A stretch of 64,000 nucleotides of DNA from Candidatus Fermentibacter danicus (GTDB lineage Bacteria; Fermentibacterota; Fermentibacteria; Fermentibacterales; Fermentibacteraceae), in assembly GCA_001618605.1 (NCBI GenBank), contig LKHC01000105.1:75250-139249 (forward strand). Direction: 5' to 3'. Both the position numbers and the translations under genes were made by a program. Below the pieces are notes generated by a model. The model had not been told where the DNA came from. It worked only from the letters and a program-made list of their open reading frames with translations, and did not search any database. Below, piece by piece: positions 50,410 to 59,566 of the stretch; position 1 is the first letter of the stretch; each line of letters begins with the position of its first letter.

Positions 50410-52920
50410 GTGTCTTTCCTGATCACCGTCGTTTCGACCATCGCGGCGCTGCCGCTGCCTCCAGCCGGAGCCGCCGTTATGGACTTCGCCGCTACCGAGC
50501 GATGTCCGCTGGAGGCCCTGGAGCCTTCTTTCGTGACGATCGGCACGCCCCGCGCGGACAGGGGGGATTCGGACGTTCTCGTTTTCGTCTCCTCCGCGGT
50601 CGCCGCGCCTCTGGCCGGCAGGCTCGCGCGGTTCCAGGCCGACCTCGAGTCCGAGGGTTTCACCGTGACGATGGAGGAGGTGTCCGGCGGGACCGCGTCC
50701 GATCTGCGGAACCGGATAAGGAGCCACACGGGTGTCGACGGCGTGATAATGATCGGCTGGCTGCCCGCGGCCTGGTACGAGCTGGATGAATGGGAATGGG
50801 GAGGAGCGCACGAGGAGTTCCCGCTCGACCTCTACTTCATGGATATCGACGGCTACTGGGGGGATGCGGACGGCGACGGGCTATACGACTCCCACACGGG
50901 CGACGTCGATGCCGAGATCTGGGTCGGCCGCATAGACGCCCACGCCGTCGAATTCGGCGGCGAGGTCCGGATGCTGGCCGATTTCCTCGACAAGAACCAT
51001 TTCTACAGGACAGGCGCGATGACGGTGCCGGCCAGGGCTCTCGCCTTCATCGACGACGACTGGAGTTATTACTACGGCAACTGCGGGCTGTCCTCCATCT
51101 ACCCGACCGTGGACGTCTACAGCAACAGGAATCAGACCACCGCAGCCTTCTACCGCGACCGTCTCGCGTACGGCTACGAGTTCGTACACCTCATGTCCCA
51201 CTCCTCGCCGTGGGGGCACACGTTCAAGACGACCTCGGGCTACTCCGGCACGGTGATGGCCCCAGAGATAGCCCAGATCAACCCGCAGACCGTGTTCATA
51301 CAGCTCTTCGCCTGCTCCAACTGCCGCTGGACCGAGCCCAACTGCCTCGGCAACTGGTATCTCTTCGGCACGGACTACTGCCAGCTCGCCACGGGGTCGA
51401 CCAAGACGGGCTCGATGCTCGATTTCGAGGTCTTCTACGAGCCCATCGGCGAAGGCGGCATCCCGGGCGAGTCCTTCAGGGACTGGATGAACCAGGTCGG
51501 CATCCACGACGAGGCATGGCACTACGGATGCGTTCTGCTGGGCGACCCCACGATAAGGCCGACGGGCTCCGGAACCACTGCCGCCATCCCGCCTTACGGC
51601 CCGGAACCCCGTGGGGGCGGCTCCTGGATCAGAGTCTCCTCCAGTCCGCATTCGGACTGCTACCCTTCGGTGGCCGGCAGCGCGGGAAATCTCTGGGTGG
51701 CCTGGATGACCAGCGGCTCCGCCCGTCTCGACATCGCGACGCGCCACTATGACGGAACCTCCTGGGGGCCCGTCACGGTCGTCGACCTGGACGAATACTG
51801 GGACGTCCAGCCGACTCTCGCGCTCGACGCCTCCGGCGAGCCCTGGCTGGCATGGTCCAGCTTCGAGGAGTCCAGCTACGGCTACGACATCGTGATCGCC
51901 CACGGAGCGGGCTTCGGCACGGTTACGACCCTCGTAGACGGCTCCGGATACGATGTCGATCCGTCCCTGTCCCTCGCGGGCGGGAGACTCTGGCTGGCCT
52001 GGCAGACATGGCGCAGGGGCGAGGGCGACATAATGATCAAAACCGTCGATACGACCTTCCCGGAGACCATCCTGTCCGGTCCAGCCGGCTTCGAGGACTT
52101 CTCGCCCACGAGCGCCGCGGACGAATCCGGGTATGTCCATGTCGCATGGGTCAGGAGCGACCACCAGGGCGACCGGATCATGTGGTCGCGGGGGAATGCG
52201 TCCGGGTTCTCCGCCCCGGTGGCGCTCACGGAAGAGGGCTGCTTCTCGCGCTCGCCGTCCCTCTCCTTTGCAGGAGGAGCGATGCGCCTGGTCTGGCAGG
52301 AGGGCGACGCCTCGGGCGTCGGCACCTCGATCAGGATCAGGTCATGGAACGGCGGCTCCTGGAGCGCTCCGGAAACCATCCATTCGACCGGCGCGGATGC
52401 GCCCTGCCTGCCTGTCGTCGGAACGTCCCCCACAGGCGCCCTGTTCACGGCCTGGCAGCAGGGCAGGGGCGCTTCGGCGAGGCTCCGGGCTTCCACGCTC
52501 ACCGGCTCCGGATGGTCGACTCCAGGCCTGCTCATCGACATGGACGGGCCCGCATGGGCCCCCGCCCTCTGCCCGGGCGTCATAGCCTGGGCCGGCGACG
52601 AGACGGGCTCCGACTGGAACGTCTGGGTCTCCCTCGACGGCGGAGTGGGGATCGAGGGGCCCGCGGAACCGGCCCCGGCCGGACCCGCTCTTCTCGCGAA
52701 CCCGGTGCGCGGCGCGGCGTGTCTCGTTCTGCCTCAGGGCTGGACGGGAGCGGACGTGGAGGTTCGCGACCTCGCGGGCAGGATCGTACGGAAGGTCCAT
52801 GCAGAGGCCGACGGCGGCCTTGCGGAGTTCTCGTGCGAAGGTCTGCCCACCGGGACCTATCTCCTCGCAGTGACCTCCGGGGAGGAGACGACGGGCCTCA
52901 GGATGACGGTCATCCGCTAG
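50410..52920 (+). CDS. Secreted gingipain/caspase-like (C25-type) protease with C-terminal sorting domain
   Basis: An 836-residue exported protein. Leader: SFLITVVSTIAALPLPPAGA. Residues 50-400 look like the C25/caspase-hemoglobinase fold: GVDGVIMIGWLPAAW, WVGRIDAHAV, a His in HLMSHSSPWGH near 260 and a Cys in IQLFACSNC near 300. Residues 415-750 are repeated beta units with SWNG..W / LWLAW patterns, probably a propeller. The last 75 (LANPVRGAACLVLPQGW, VEVRDLAGRIVRKV, LPTGTYLLAV) match the FlgD/Por-type tail of type IX cargo. GTG 50410 follows GGGAGG by 6 bases; the longer frame upstream is not coding. Confidence 0.8.
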   Translation: MSFLITVVSTIAALPLPPAGAAVMDFAATERCPLEALEPSFVTIGTPRADRGDSDVLVFVSSAVAAPLAGRLARFQADLESEGFTVTMEEVSGGTASDLRNRIRSHTGVDGVIMIGWLPAAWYELDEWEWGGAHEEFPLDLYFMDIDGYWGDADGDGLYDSHTGDVDAEIWVGRIDAHAVEFGGEVRMLADFLDKNHFYRTGAMTVPARALAFIDDDWSYYYGNCGLSSIYPTVDVYSNRNQTTAAFYRDRLAYGYEFVHLMSHSSPWGHTFKTTSGYSGTVMAPEIAQINPQTVFIQLFACSNCRWTEPNCLGNWYLFGTDYCQLATGSTKTGSMLDFEVFYEPIGEGGIPGESFRDWMNQVGIHDEAWHYGCVLLGDPTIRPTGSGTTAAIPPYGPEPRGGGSWIRVSSSPHSDCYPSVAGSAGNLWVAWMTSGSARLDIATRHYDGTSWGPVTVVDLDEYWDVQPTLALDASGEPWLAWSSFEESSYGYDIVIAHGAGFGTVTTLVDGSGYDVDPSLSLAGGRLWLAWQTWRRGEGDIMIKTVDTTFPETILSGPAGFEDFSPTSAADESGYVHVAWVRSDHQGDRIMWSRGNASGFSAPVALTEEGCFSRSPSLSFAGGAMRLVWQEGDASGVGTSIRIRSWNGGSWSAPETIHSTGADAPCLPVVGTSPTGALFTAWQQGRGASARLRASTLTGSGWSTPGLLIDMDGPAWAPALCPGVIAWAGDETGSDWNVWVSLDGGVGIEGPAEPAPAGPALLANPVRGAACLVLPQGWTGADVEVRDLAGRIVRKVHAEADGGLAEFSCEGLPTGTYLLAVTSGEETTGLRMTVIR

Positions 52921-52936
52921 CAGGTGGCATATGAAC

Positions 52937-52962
52937 GAGGGGAGGGGTCGCCCCCTCCCCTC
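52937..52962. terminator. Hairpin between convergent protease genes
   Basis: A perfect 11-bp stem, GAGGGGAGGGG (52937-52947) with CCCCTCCCCTC (52952-52962), loop TCGC. It lies between the convergent C25-like and S9 genes and may end both transcripts; the T-tract is weak. Confidence 0.6.
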
Positions 52963-53003
52963 CTCTGTCTCCGTCGGGAGACCCGTCAGCCGGGCTCCGG
53001 CTG

Positions 53004-54932
53004 CTACTCCACCACTGAGGCGGTCGAACCCTCCACCGGAGTCCAGGGCTCGAATCTGACGCCTTCGATGTGCCTGGCCAGGAACTCCTCCATGCGGCCC
53101 GCGAAATCGAGGTTGTTGGCCTCCAGCGCAAAGCCGTGGCCCTCGTCGGCATAGAGTACATACTCGACTGCGGTTCCCGCCGTTCTGAGCGCTTCGACGA
53201 GCTGGTCGCTCTCGGCCTGCACCACGCGGGGGTCGTTGGCGCCCTGGATCACGAGGAGCGGAGTCCTGATCTCATCCGCGTGATTCATGGGCGACCTGTC
53301 CGCGAGCATATCGGCGTCCTCGTCGAGGCTGCCGATGCGCGCGTCCAGCAGAGCGTCCATCGGCCTCCAGTAGGCGGGCACGCTCTGCCGGAAGGTGATC
53401 AGGTTCGAGGGGCCGAACAGGTCCACGGCGGCGGCGTAGAGGTCGGGGGTGAACGCCACCCCGGCGAGCGTCGCGTATCCGCCGTAGGAGGCCCCGGCTA
53501 TCACGAGCCTGCCGGGATCCGCATAGCCCTGCTCCACCGCCCACATGGCGGCGTCGGTGATGTCGTCCTGCATGGCGCCGCCCCACTCCCTGTTCGCCGC
53601 GTTGAGGAAGTCCCTGCCGAAGCCGCTGGAGCCCCGGAAGTTGACCTGCAGCACGGCGAAGCCACGATTGGCAAGGAGCTGCGTGATGGGATCGTAGCCG
53701 TAGTGGTCGCGTGCCCAAGGTCCGCCGTGTACGAACAGCACGGTCGGGAGCCCGGTGGTATCGACCCCGGCGGGCAGAGTGAGGTATGACGGAAGCATCA
53801 GCCCGTCGCGGGCCGGGATGAGAAGCGGCCGGACCTCGGCGAGTTCGTAGTCCTCCAGGGCGGGTATCGCGCTGAAGAGAAAGGCGGCGGTGCCCTCGGA
53901 CCTGTCGTAGAGGTAGTAGTTGAGAGGGTTGTCGACGCTGGTGTAGCCTACGATCCATCTGTCGTCGGCATGGTCGGCGGATGTGATGAAGAAGTCTCCC
54001 TCGTGCACGGTCGCCAGATAGTCGTAGTCCGCCTGCAGGGAGGGATCGAGGATCTCGACCCTGGTGCGCAGGTGCGTGAACGAAACGGCGCGCGGCTCGA
54101 CCGTCGACTCGTCGAAGAAGACCCTTCCGGCGTCGCAGAGAGGATCGGAGGCCAGAACGGTCTCCTCCCCGGTGGCGAAGTCGTACCTGACGAGCCTGGA
54201 AGTGTTTGAACCCAGCGTGCTGTTCAGATAGATCCCGGAGCCGTCACCCGTCATCCGGACGGGGTAGACCTGCTCCTCCACACCCCAGGAGAGGAACGGC
54301 GTCCACCCGCCCTCGGAATCCTTCTCCATCAGCATCTGTCCGCCCTCGCCGTCCATGGCGAAGGCGACCCTGACGACCATGTCCTCGTCCGGAATCCAGC
54401 CCAGGATGAAGCCGGGGTTGCTCTCGACGAGGGTCAGCGCGCCCGTGTTCAGATCCGCCTCGTAGGAGTCGAAGAGCATCGGGTTGTCGGCGTTCATCTC
54501 GATCAGGATCATGTCGGGGTTGTCGCGGTCCGTCGCCGATACGTATGCCTTCACGCCCTCGAACGGAGTGAGGTCGGTCACCTCTCCGGTGGCGACGTCC
54601 AGCCTGTAGACGTGCGTGTTCTCCTCGCCTGCCTGGTCCTGCATGTAGAGGATGTGGCGCCCGTTCTCGGCCCAGAAGTAGTTCGTGACGCCTCTTCCCT
54701 CGTCGAACGTGATCTGCCTGGGATCGCTGCCGTCCGCGTTCATCAGCCAGAGGTTCAGGACGCCCCCGGCGGGGGCGATGTAGGCGATCAGGCTGCCGTC
54801 CGGGGACAGCTCCGGGGCCAGGCGTTCCGGGTTTCCGAAGAGGACGTCCCGGGGGATCATGCCGGGCAGACCGGCGGATGCGGCCGATGTGACCATCAGG
54901 ACCGCGGCGCTTACCAGCATCAGTCTCCTCAC
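53004..54932 (-). CDS. Secreted S9-family prolyl oligopeptidase-like peptidase
   Basis: A 642-residue serine peptidase: signal peptide ([17 protein letters not shown]), a beta-propeller ([29 protein letters not shown]) and an alpha/beta-hydrolase domain from about 395. The triad is Ser in [12 protein letters not shown] near 487, Asp in QGANDPRV and His in DEGHGF. It belongs to the acylaminoacyl-peptidase/DPP-like branch. I chose GTG 54932 since GGAGGAA lies about 8 bases upstream and the signal peptide follows; the track upstream is shadow. Confidence 0.92.
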   Translation of the reverse strand: MRRLMLVSAAVLMVTSAASAGLPGMIPRDVLFGNPERLAPELSPDGSLIAYIAPAGGVLNLWLMNADGSDPRQITFDEGRGVTNYFWAENGRHILYMQDQAGEENTHVYRLDVATGEVTDLTPFEGVKAYVSATDRDNPDMILIEMNADNPMLFDSYEADLNTGALTLVESNPGFILGWIPDEDMVVRVAFAMDGEGGQMLMEKDSEGGWTPFLSWGVEEQVYPVRMTGDGSGIYLNSTLGSNTSRLVRYDFATGEETVLASDPLCDAGRVFFDESTVEPRAVSFTHLRTRVEILDPSLQADYDYLATVHEGDFFITSADHADDRWIVGYTSVDNPLNYYLYDRSEGTAAFLFSAIPALEDYELAEVRPLLIPARDGLMLPSYLTLPAGVDTTGLPTVLFVHGGPWARDHYGYDPITQLLANRGFAVLQVNFRGSSGFGRDFLNAANREWGGAMQDDITDAAMWAVEQGYADPGRLVIAGASYGGYATLAGVAFTPDLYAAAVDLFGPSNLITFRQSVPAYWRPMDALLDARIGSLDEDADMLADRSPMNHADEIRTPLLVIQGANDPRVVQAESDQLVEALRTAGTAVEYVLYADEGHGFALEANNLDFAGRMEEFLARHIEGVRFEPWTPVEGSTASVVE

Positions 54933-54963
54933 TTGATTCTTCCTCCGTGATGTGTGTCCCGGA

Positions 54964-54991
54964 AGTATATCCGGGCTGCCGGATTCGTAAA
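54964..54991 (-). promoter_or_regulatory. Promoter of the S9 peptidase gene
   Basis: On the minus strand, TTTACG (54991-54986, 4 of 6), a 16-base spacer and TATACT (54969-54964, 5 of 6). The transcript would start near 54957 and carry a short leader with the GGAGGAA ribosome site. Confidence 0.6.
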
Positions 54992-55222
54992 GCTCGGCGA
55001 CGGACGATCCCGCCGCCGGCGGTTGGCTCTTCCGGAGTCCGTCCACGCCGCTGCGGGTTTCACATCCGCAGCGTGAAACGTATGTTCCGGCGGAGGCACG
55101 GAGATGACGGATCCGATCTTCGATTATACAAAAGGCAGGATCGTCGCAGACGGCGGGATCCCGGAGGGAGACCCGGCAGTGCCTGTCCGCCGGGCGTGCA
55201 ATACGCCGGAGGGGGGTTGGCA

Positions 55223-56290
55223 ATGTTTCCTGTACTGGTCACGCTGGCGTTTGCAGGCGGACTTCCGGAGCATCCGGAGGGGCTCGTCTGCTCCACGTTC
55301 TCGATAGCCGCGGTCGACACCGCCGCAGGCGAATGCGGAGTCGCGGTCGCTTCGAAAGTCCTGGCAGTCGGATACATCGTGCCGTGGGTCGAGTGCGGCG
55401 GCGGCGCCGTGGCCACTCAGGCCCTGGCGAACGTCTCGCTCGGGCCTTCGGGGCTTGAACTTCTCGCAGGCGGCCTTTCCGCCGGCGAGGCGCTCGAGAT
55501 CCTCATATCGACCGACGAGGACTTCAAGGACAGGCAGGTCGGCATCGTCGACGCGGACGGCGGCTCGGCCACGTTCACCGGCTCCGACACCTACGCCTGG
55601 GCGGGAGGCGTGTCCGGGCCCGGATACGCCATACAGGGAAACATCCTGACCGGCCCCGAAGTGATTGCGGCGATGGAGGAAACCTTCCTCTCCACCGGGG
55701 GGCCCCTGTCGTACAGGCTCGTCCGGGCGCTCTCAGCCGGCGACTCGGCCGGGGGGGACAGCCGTGGGAGACAGTCGGCGGCGCTTCTGGTGCACAGGCC
55801 CGAAGGCGGCTACCAGGGCGTCGGTGATGCGCTGGTGGATATCCGGGTCGACGATCATGCCGACCCTGTGGGAGAGCTGGCCAGGATATACGCCCTGTGG
55901 GAGCCGGTCTTCGTCCTGCCTGTCTATGCCGACGCCGGAACGGAGTACGAGCTGGGCTTCCTCCCGGGCATGATGGACCGGGCCCTGACCCCGGGCGAAC
56001 GGGATCCGCATATGCTGAACGCCTTCGCATGGACCCTGGCCGTGAGGGGAATCGAGCCGGAGACGGCTGTGGAACTCGCCATGGAGGCGCACATGCTCGC
56101 CCCCGACGACATGAACATCGTCGATACGCTGGCCGAGGCGCTCTATTCGGCCGGGAGATATGCCGAAGCGGTCACCTGGGAGGACGAGGCGCTCCGGCGG
56201 GAGCCGGACAACGATTGGTTCAGGGACCAGCTCGCAAAGTTCACGAAGGCGCTCGAATCGCTCGAGAGGGCTCCGATCGAGATCAGATGA
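55223..56290 (+). CDS. Secreted DUF1028 (Ntn-hydrolase-like) protein with TPR tail
   Basis: A 355-residue protein. Short uncharged leader (MFPVLVTLAFAGG), then DUF1028: STFSIAAVDTAAGECGVAVAS, QALANVSLGPSGLELL, GPGYAIQGNIL and the tail QSAALLVHRPEGGY. This family has an Ntn-hydrolase-like fold; the residue after the expected processing point is Ser/Thr in CSTFSI. A TPR-like region (LNAFAWTLAVRGIEPETAVE, DTLAEALYSAGRYAEAV) fills residues 265-350. GGAGGGGGG lies 8 bases before ATG 55223. Confidence 0.87.
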   Translation: MFPVLVTLAFAGGLPEHPEGLVCSTFSIAAVDTAAGECGVAVASKVLAVGYIVPWVECGGGAVATQALANVSLGPSGLELLAGGLSAGEALEILISTDEDFKDRQVGIVDADGGSATFTGSDTYAWAGGVSGPGYAIQGNILTGPEVIAAMEETFLSTGGPLSYRLVRALSAGDSAGGDSRGRQSAALLVHRPEGGYQGVGDALVDIRVDDHADPVGELARIYALWEPVFVLPVYADAGTEYELGFLPGMMDRALTPGERDPHMLNAFAWTLAVRGIEPETAVELAMEAHMLAPDDMNIVDTLAEALYSAGRYAEAVTWEDEALRREPDNDWFRDQLAKFTKALESLERAPIEIR

Positions 56291-56351
56291 TGCCGGCCCG
56301 GCTACGGATTCCCTGGAGTCCCGCCGGGCGGCGCAATCCGGAGGTGGGAGC

Positions 56352-57284
56352 TTGAGTCCGCTCTTTTTTGCTGCCGCGGTCGATACCATCACAGCGCCCT
56401 GTCACGACGGGATCTATGTCCACGAATGGGGCGCGGTGGTCTACCGGCGCGACATCGTCGAGGCCGTGGGCGACGCCGGAGGGCCCTGGCGGGACTGTTC
56501 AGGCATGATGGCGGAGGCTCCGGTCATCTACATCTACGGACCCGAGTTCACGGGCGACATGACCGTGCGCTCGCAGGGACGGATAGTCAACGCGTACCCC
56601 GAGCCCGACGAGTCCTTCCGGATCGACGCCTCGGTAGCGGGCGGGGGCTCCGCGGTCAGGTGGAGTTCGATATCCACCCGGTGTCCCTATATCCCCGGGG
56701 AGTCCCGGATGCCCTCCGTGCCCGAGGAGAGAGTGGCGGGGTTCGACTGGGCCGCGCCCCTCTGGAGGCAGACGGGGTCCCTCGTCATCAATCGCGAGTC
56801 CGACTCCTTCTCCGATAAGTTCCTCTACTACGAGGTGGCCTTCGAGCCCGGGACGTTCCCGCTCCCGCTCCCGGGCGGCCTGAGCGATGGATACCTTCAG
56901 GCGGCGCCGATATCCGGCGAGGTGCTCGTGGTCTCCAGGTCCGGCATGGACCGGATGGGCCTCGGGCTGATCGACGCGGACGACCTCGACGAGCTGGGCG
57001 ACGGCATCGGGATCACGGACGGGTATTCGTCCGAACTCGCTCTGAAGACCGTGACCGCGTGGGCGGAGAGTGAGCTCAAGGCGCCCGAGATACAAGCCAT
57101 GTGGGCCACATGGGAGCCCTATGTCCTCCACGGCGACTGGGAGGGAACCTATCTGGTCGTCTTCCCTGCGCCGCAGGCGATGATACAGAGGATAAGCACC
57201 CTGGATCTGACGAGCGAATCCGGGCTGCCGGTGGAATACCACAGGTTCTTCCTGGGTCTCGTCCCGGTGGAGCCTCGGGATTGA
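56352..57284 (+). CDS. Exported protein of unknown function with HEWG motif
   Basis: A 310-residue protein that I cannot assign. A very short hydrophobic leader (SPLFFAAAV) is followed by cysteine-histidine-rich CHDGIYVHEWGAVVYRR; HEWG-type motifs of this sort occur in uncharacterised secreted proteins of other phyla. Mostly beta, with VIYIYGPEFTGDMTV, FLYYEVAFEPGTFPLPLP and a helical C-terminal third. TTG 56352 has GGAGGT 6 bases upstream. It follows the DUF1028 gene on the same strand by about 60 bases. Confidence 0.65.
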   Translation: MSPLFFAAAVDTITAPCHDGIYVHEWGAVVYRRDIVEAVGDAGGPWRDCSGMMAEAPVIYIYGPEFTGDMTVRSQGRIVNAYPEPDESFRIDASVAGGGSAVRWSSISTRCPYIPGESRMPSVPEERVAGFDWAAPLWRQTGSLVINRESDSFSDKFLYYEVAFEPGTFPLPLPGGLSDGYLQAAPISGEVLVVSRSGMDRMGLGLIDADDLDELGDGIGITDGYSSELALKTVTAWAESELKAPEIQAMWATWEPYVLHGDWEGTYLVVFPAPQAMIQRISTLDLTSESGLPVEYHRFFLGLVPVEPRD

Positions 57285-57323
57285 CGGGCCGGGGAGCAGG
57301 ACTCCGGGGTCGTCAGGCCCGTC
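57283..57323. terminator. Bidirectional hairpin between convergent genes
   Basis: GACGGGCC (57283-57290) pairs perfectly with GGCCCGTC (57316-57323), with an inner GGAG/CTCC hairpin. It overlaps the stop codons of both the HEWG protein gene and the flavoprotein gene and probably ends both transcripts. No T-run. Confidence 0.5.
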
Positions 57324-58533
57324 CGGCCATCCTTCCCGTCAGCCAGGCCCAGTAGAGGTTCCAACCCCCGACCGGACCGAAGGCGTCCAGAACCTCTCCG
57401 GCAAGGTGTAGCCCGGGGTGCAGCCTGCTTTCCATGCTCCCCGGATCGACCTCCTCCAGAGCGACGCCTCCTCCGGTGACCTCGGCTTCGTCCCATCCGC
57501 AGTGACCGCAGACAGGCAGGGGGAACCGGGTAAGAACCGCGAGGAGGGAAAGCCTCCCCGGCCTGTCCAGCTCTGCGAAACGGGCTTCCGGCCGTAAGCC
57601 CGCCCTCTCGAGGAGCAGCGCGGCCAGCCTCGACGGCAGATGCTCCCCCAGCGCTCCGAGGATTCTCCCCTTCCCCGACAACAGCGTCCTCTCCCACTCC
57701 GATGCATCCGGACGACCCCAGCGGACCAGGAGGGCGGCGGGCGCCTCCTCCGCCCCGGTGAAGGCGTGGGAGGCGTCCATCGTCACTGGGCCGCTGAAGC
57801 CGCGATGGGTGAAGAGGAGCGGGCCCTCCACGGTGAAGGGGCGTCCCTCGAACCGCGAGGATATCGCCGCATGTACGACGATGCCGGAGAGCCCGGCGAA
57901 ACCGGCATCCTCGGACCGGAGCGGGACCAGGGCCGGATATGCCTGCCTGACCCTGTGGCCGAGCCTCGCAGCCATTGTGAAGCCCCACCCTCCGCTTCCG
58001 GTGCCCGGCCATGACCTGCCGCCCGTGGCGATCATCACACTCCTGGCGTCCACCGTTCCCCCTCCCTCCAGGCGGACCTTCCATCGGCCGCCGGAAGGCT
58101 CGATGTCGATCACGCGGGATCGGAACATGAAGACGGCCCCTGCATCCGAGGCGATCCGCACGAGAGTGCGCACCACGGAGGCAGCCCCGTCGGTCGTGGA
58201 CGAGGCGAAGAGCTTGCCGGTCCCCTCCTCGGGTTCTGGCCTCACTCCGGCTTCCTCGAAGAACGAGCGTGCCAGCGAGGGGGACCATCTCCTGAGGATC
58301 TTGGCGAGGCTGTTCCTGGACGATGAGGTCACGTATGCGCCGGGATCGAAGTCGGCCGGCAGGATGTTGCACCGGCCGCCGCCCGTGAGGGAGAGCTTCG
58401 CCCCGGGCCTGTCGTTAAGATCGAGCACGACTGTGGACATACCGGCCCGAGCGCCGGTAGCGGCGGCCATGAGCCCCGAGGCGCCCGCGCCTATGATGGC
58501 GAGATCGAACGGGCCCTCCCGGGGGCTAATCAC
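57313..58533 (-). CDS. FAD-dependent oxidoreductase, HI0933/BaiN (YhiN) family
   Basis: A 406-residue flavoprotein. FAD-binding GAGASGLMAAATGARAG at the N-terminus, NDRPGAKLSLTGGGRCN near residue 45 (family hallmark), MIATGGRSWPGTGS, and C-terminal TGGGVALEEVDPGSMES then GEVLDAFGPVGGWNLYWAW. The function of most members is unclear; BaiN was proposed in bile acid dehydroxylation. GTG 58533 overlaps the adaptor stop by 8 bases, so it is the last gene of the RND operon. Confidence 0.92.
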   Translation of the reverse strand: MISPREGPFDLAIIGAGASGLMAAATGARAGMSTVVLDLNDRPGAKLSLTGGGRCNILPADFDPGAYVTSSSRNSLAKILRRWSPSLARSFFEEAGVRPEPEEGTGKLFASSTTDGAASVVRTLVRIASDAGAVFMFRSRVIDIEPSGGRWKVRLEGGGTVDARSVMIATGGRSWPGTGSGGWGFTMAARLGHRVRQAYPALVPLRSEDAGFAGLSGIVVHAAISSRFEGRPFTVEGPLLFTHRGFSGPVTMDASHAFTGAEEAPAALLVRWGRPDASEWERTLLSGKGRILGALGEHLPSRLAALLLERAGLRPEARFAELDRPGRLSLLAVLTRFPLPVCGHCGWDEAEVTGGGVALEEVDPGSMESRLHPGLHLAGEVLDAFGPVGGWNLYWAWLTGRMAGRA

Positions 58534-59566
58534 CCACCACTGCCACAGGAGCGTTGTGCGCGAGGGAGTAGTGGCCGCTGATTATGACCTGCTCGCCCTC
58601 GGACACCCCGTCCGTCACCGCGATCAGGCCCCTGCCGTACCCGGCCGTCGTTACGTCGCGCCAGTCCGCCCGACCGTCGGACACGACGAACACCATCTCG
58701 TCGCCGTCACGCACCAGGACAGCCTCCTCGGGGATGAGCAGGAGATCGGGCATCTCGGCCGTGACCACCTCGATCCTGGCTGTCGCGCCGGGCCTCAGAC
58801 CCTCTACCGGGGGCAGGGCGACCGTGACCCTTCCCGAGCGGGTGGACGGATTTATTACCGGGGAGACTGCGGAAACCGTGCCTGCGATAGTGGTGTCTCC
58901 GAGGGACGGAACGGTCACGTAGGCCCTGGCCCCGACGATGCAGAGGGCCAGATCCCGCTCGTCCAGATCGATCTCGGCCTGCAGCGCATCTATGTCCACG
59001 ACCGAGCCGAGCAGAGTTCCCGGGTACACCGTCATCCCCTCCCGGGCGAGGACTCCGGACACCACTCCGTCGAAGCCGGCGGTGAGGGCGGCGTTGCCGT
59101 ACTGAGTCCTGGCACGCGCCAGGTCCGCCTCGGCCTGCAGCAGCCCGGTGGTGCTGCGGAGCATCTCGCTCCGTTCCTCGGTCATTTCGCCCTGGTAGTT
59201 CGAAGTCTCGAAGTCGTACACGGCCTGAGCCGACCTGTAGCGGCTCTGGGCGTTCTGAAGGTCGGCGGCCTGAGCGCCGGCGGCGATCCTGAAGACGGTC
59301 TGGCCCCTCGAAACCGGCACCCCCTCGCCCGAAGGCGCCAGCGCGACAAGGCCCTGGATCTGGGAAACCAGCTCCTGCGTCCTCGCGGAGCTGATCCTGC
59401 CGGTGGCCTCGACGACCTGGAACAGTGTATCCCTCGCGATGGTCACGGCCCCGACGGGGAGCGGAGACGGTTCGACGGCCCCGGCCTCCTCCTCCGCGGC
59501 CTTTCCGCAGGCGCAGGCCAGCATTGTCAGTAGAACCGGCACGAAGAGCCTTTTCATCCCGGTCAT
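58526..59566 (-). CDS. RND efflux periplasmic adaptor (lipoprotein)
   Basis: A 346-residue membrane fusion protein. Lipoprotein signal KRLFVPVLLTMLACACGK, a barrel-sandwich hybrid (LVALAPSGEGVPVSRGQTVFR, LTAGFDGVVSGVLAREGMTVYPG), a short helical hairpin and a beta-barrel (VTVPSLGDTTIAGTVSAV). ATG at 59566 overlaps the pump stop (ATGA), with AAGGAGGG; a second ATG at 59557 is possible. It works with the two RND pump genes upstream. No outer-membrane channel is encoded nearby; the TolC at 6039 could serve. Confidence 0.92.
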   Translation of the reverse strand: MTGMKRLFVPVLLTMLACACGKAAEEEAGAVEPSPLPVGAVTIARDTLFQVVEATGRISSARTQELVSQIQGLVALAPSGEGVPVSRGQTVFRIAAGAQAADLQNAQSRYRSAQAVYDFETSNYQGEMTEERSEMLRSTTGLLQAEADLARARTQYGNAALTAGFDGVVSGVLAREGMTVYPGTLLGSVVDIDALQAEIDLDERDLALCIVGARAYVTVPSLGDTTIAGTVSAVSPVINPSTRSGRVTVALPPVEGLRPGATARIEVVTAEMPDLLLIPEEAVLVRDGDEMVFVVSDGRADWRDVTTAGYGRGLIAVTDGVSEGEQVIISGHYSLAHNAPVAVVGD

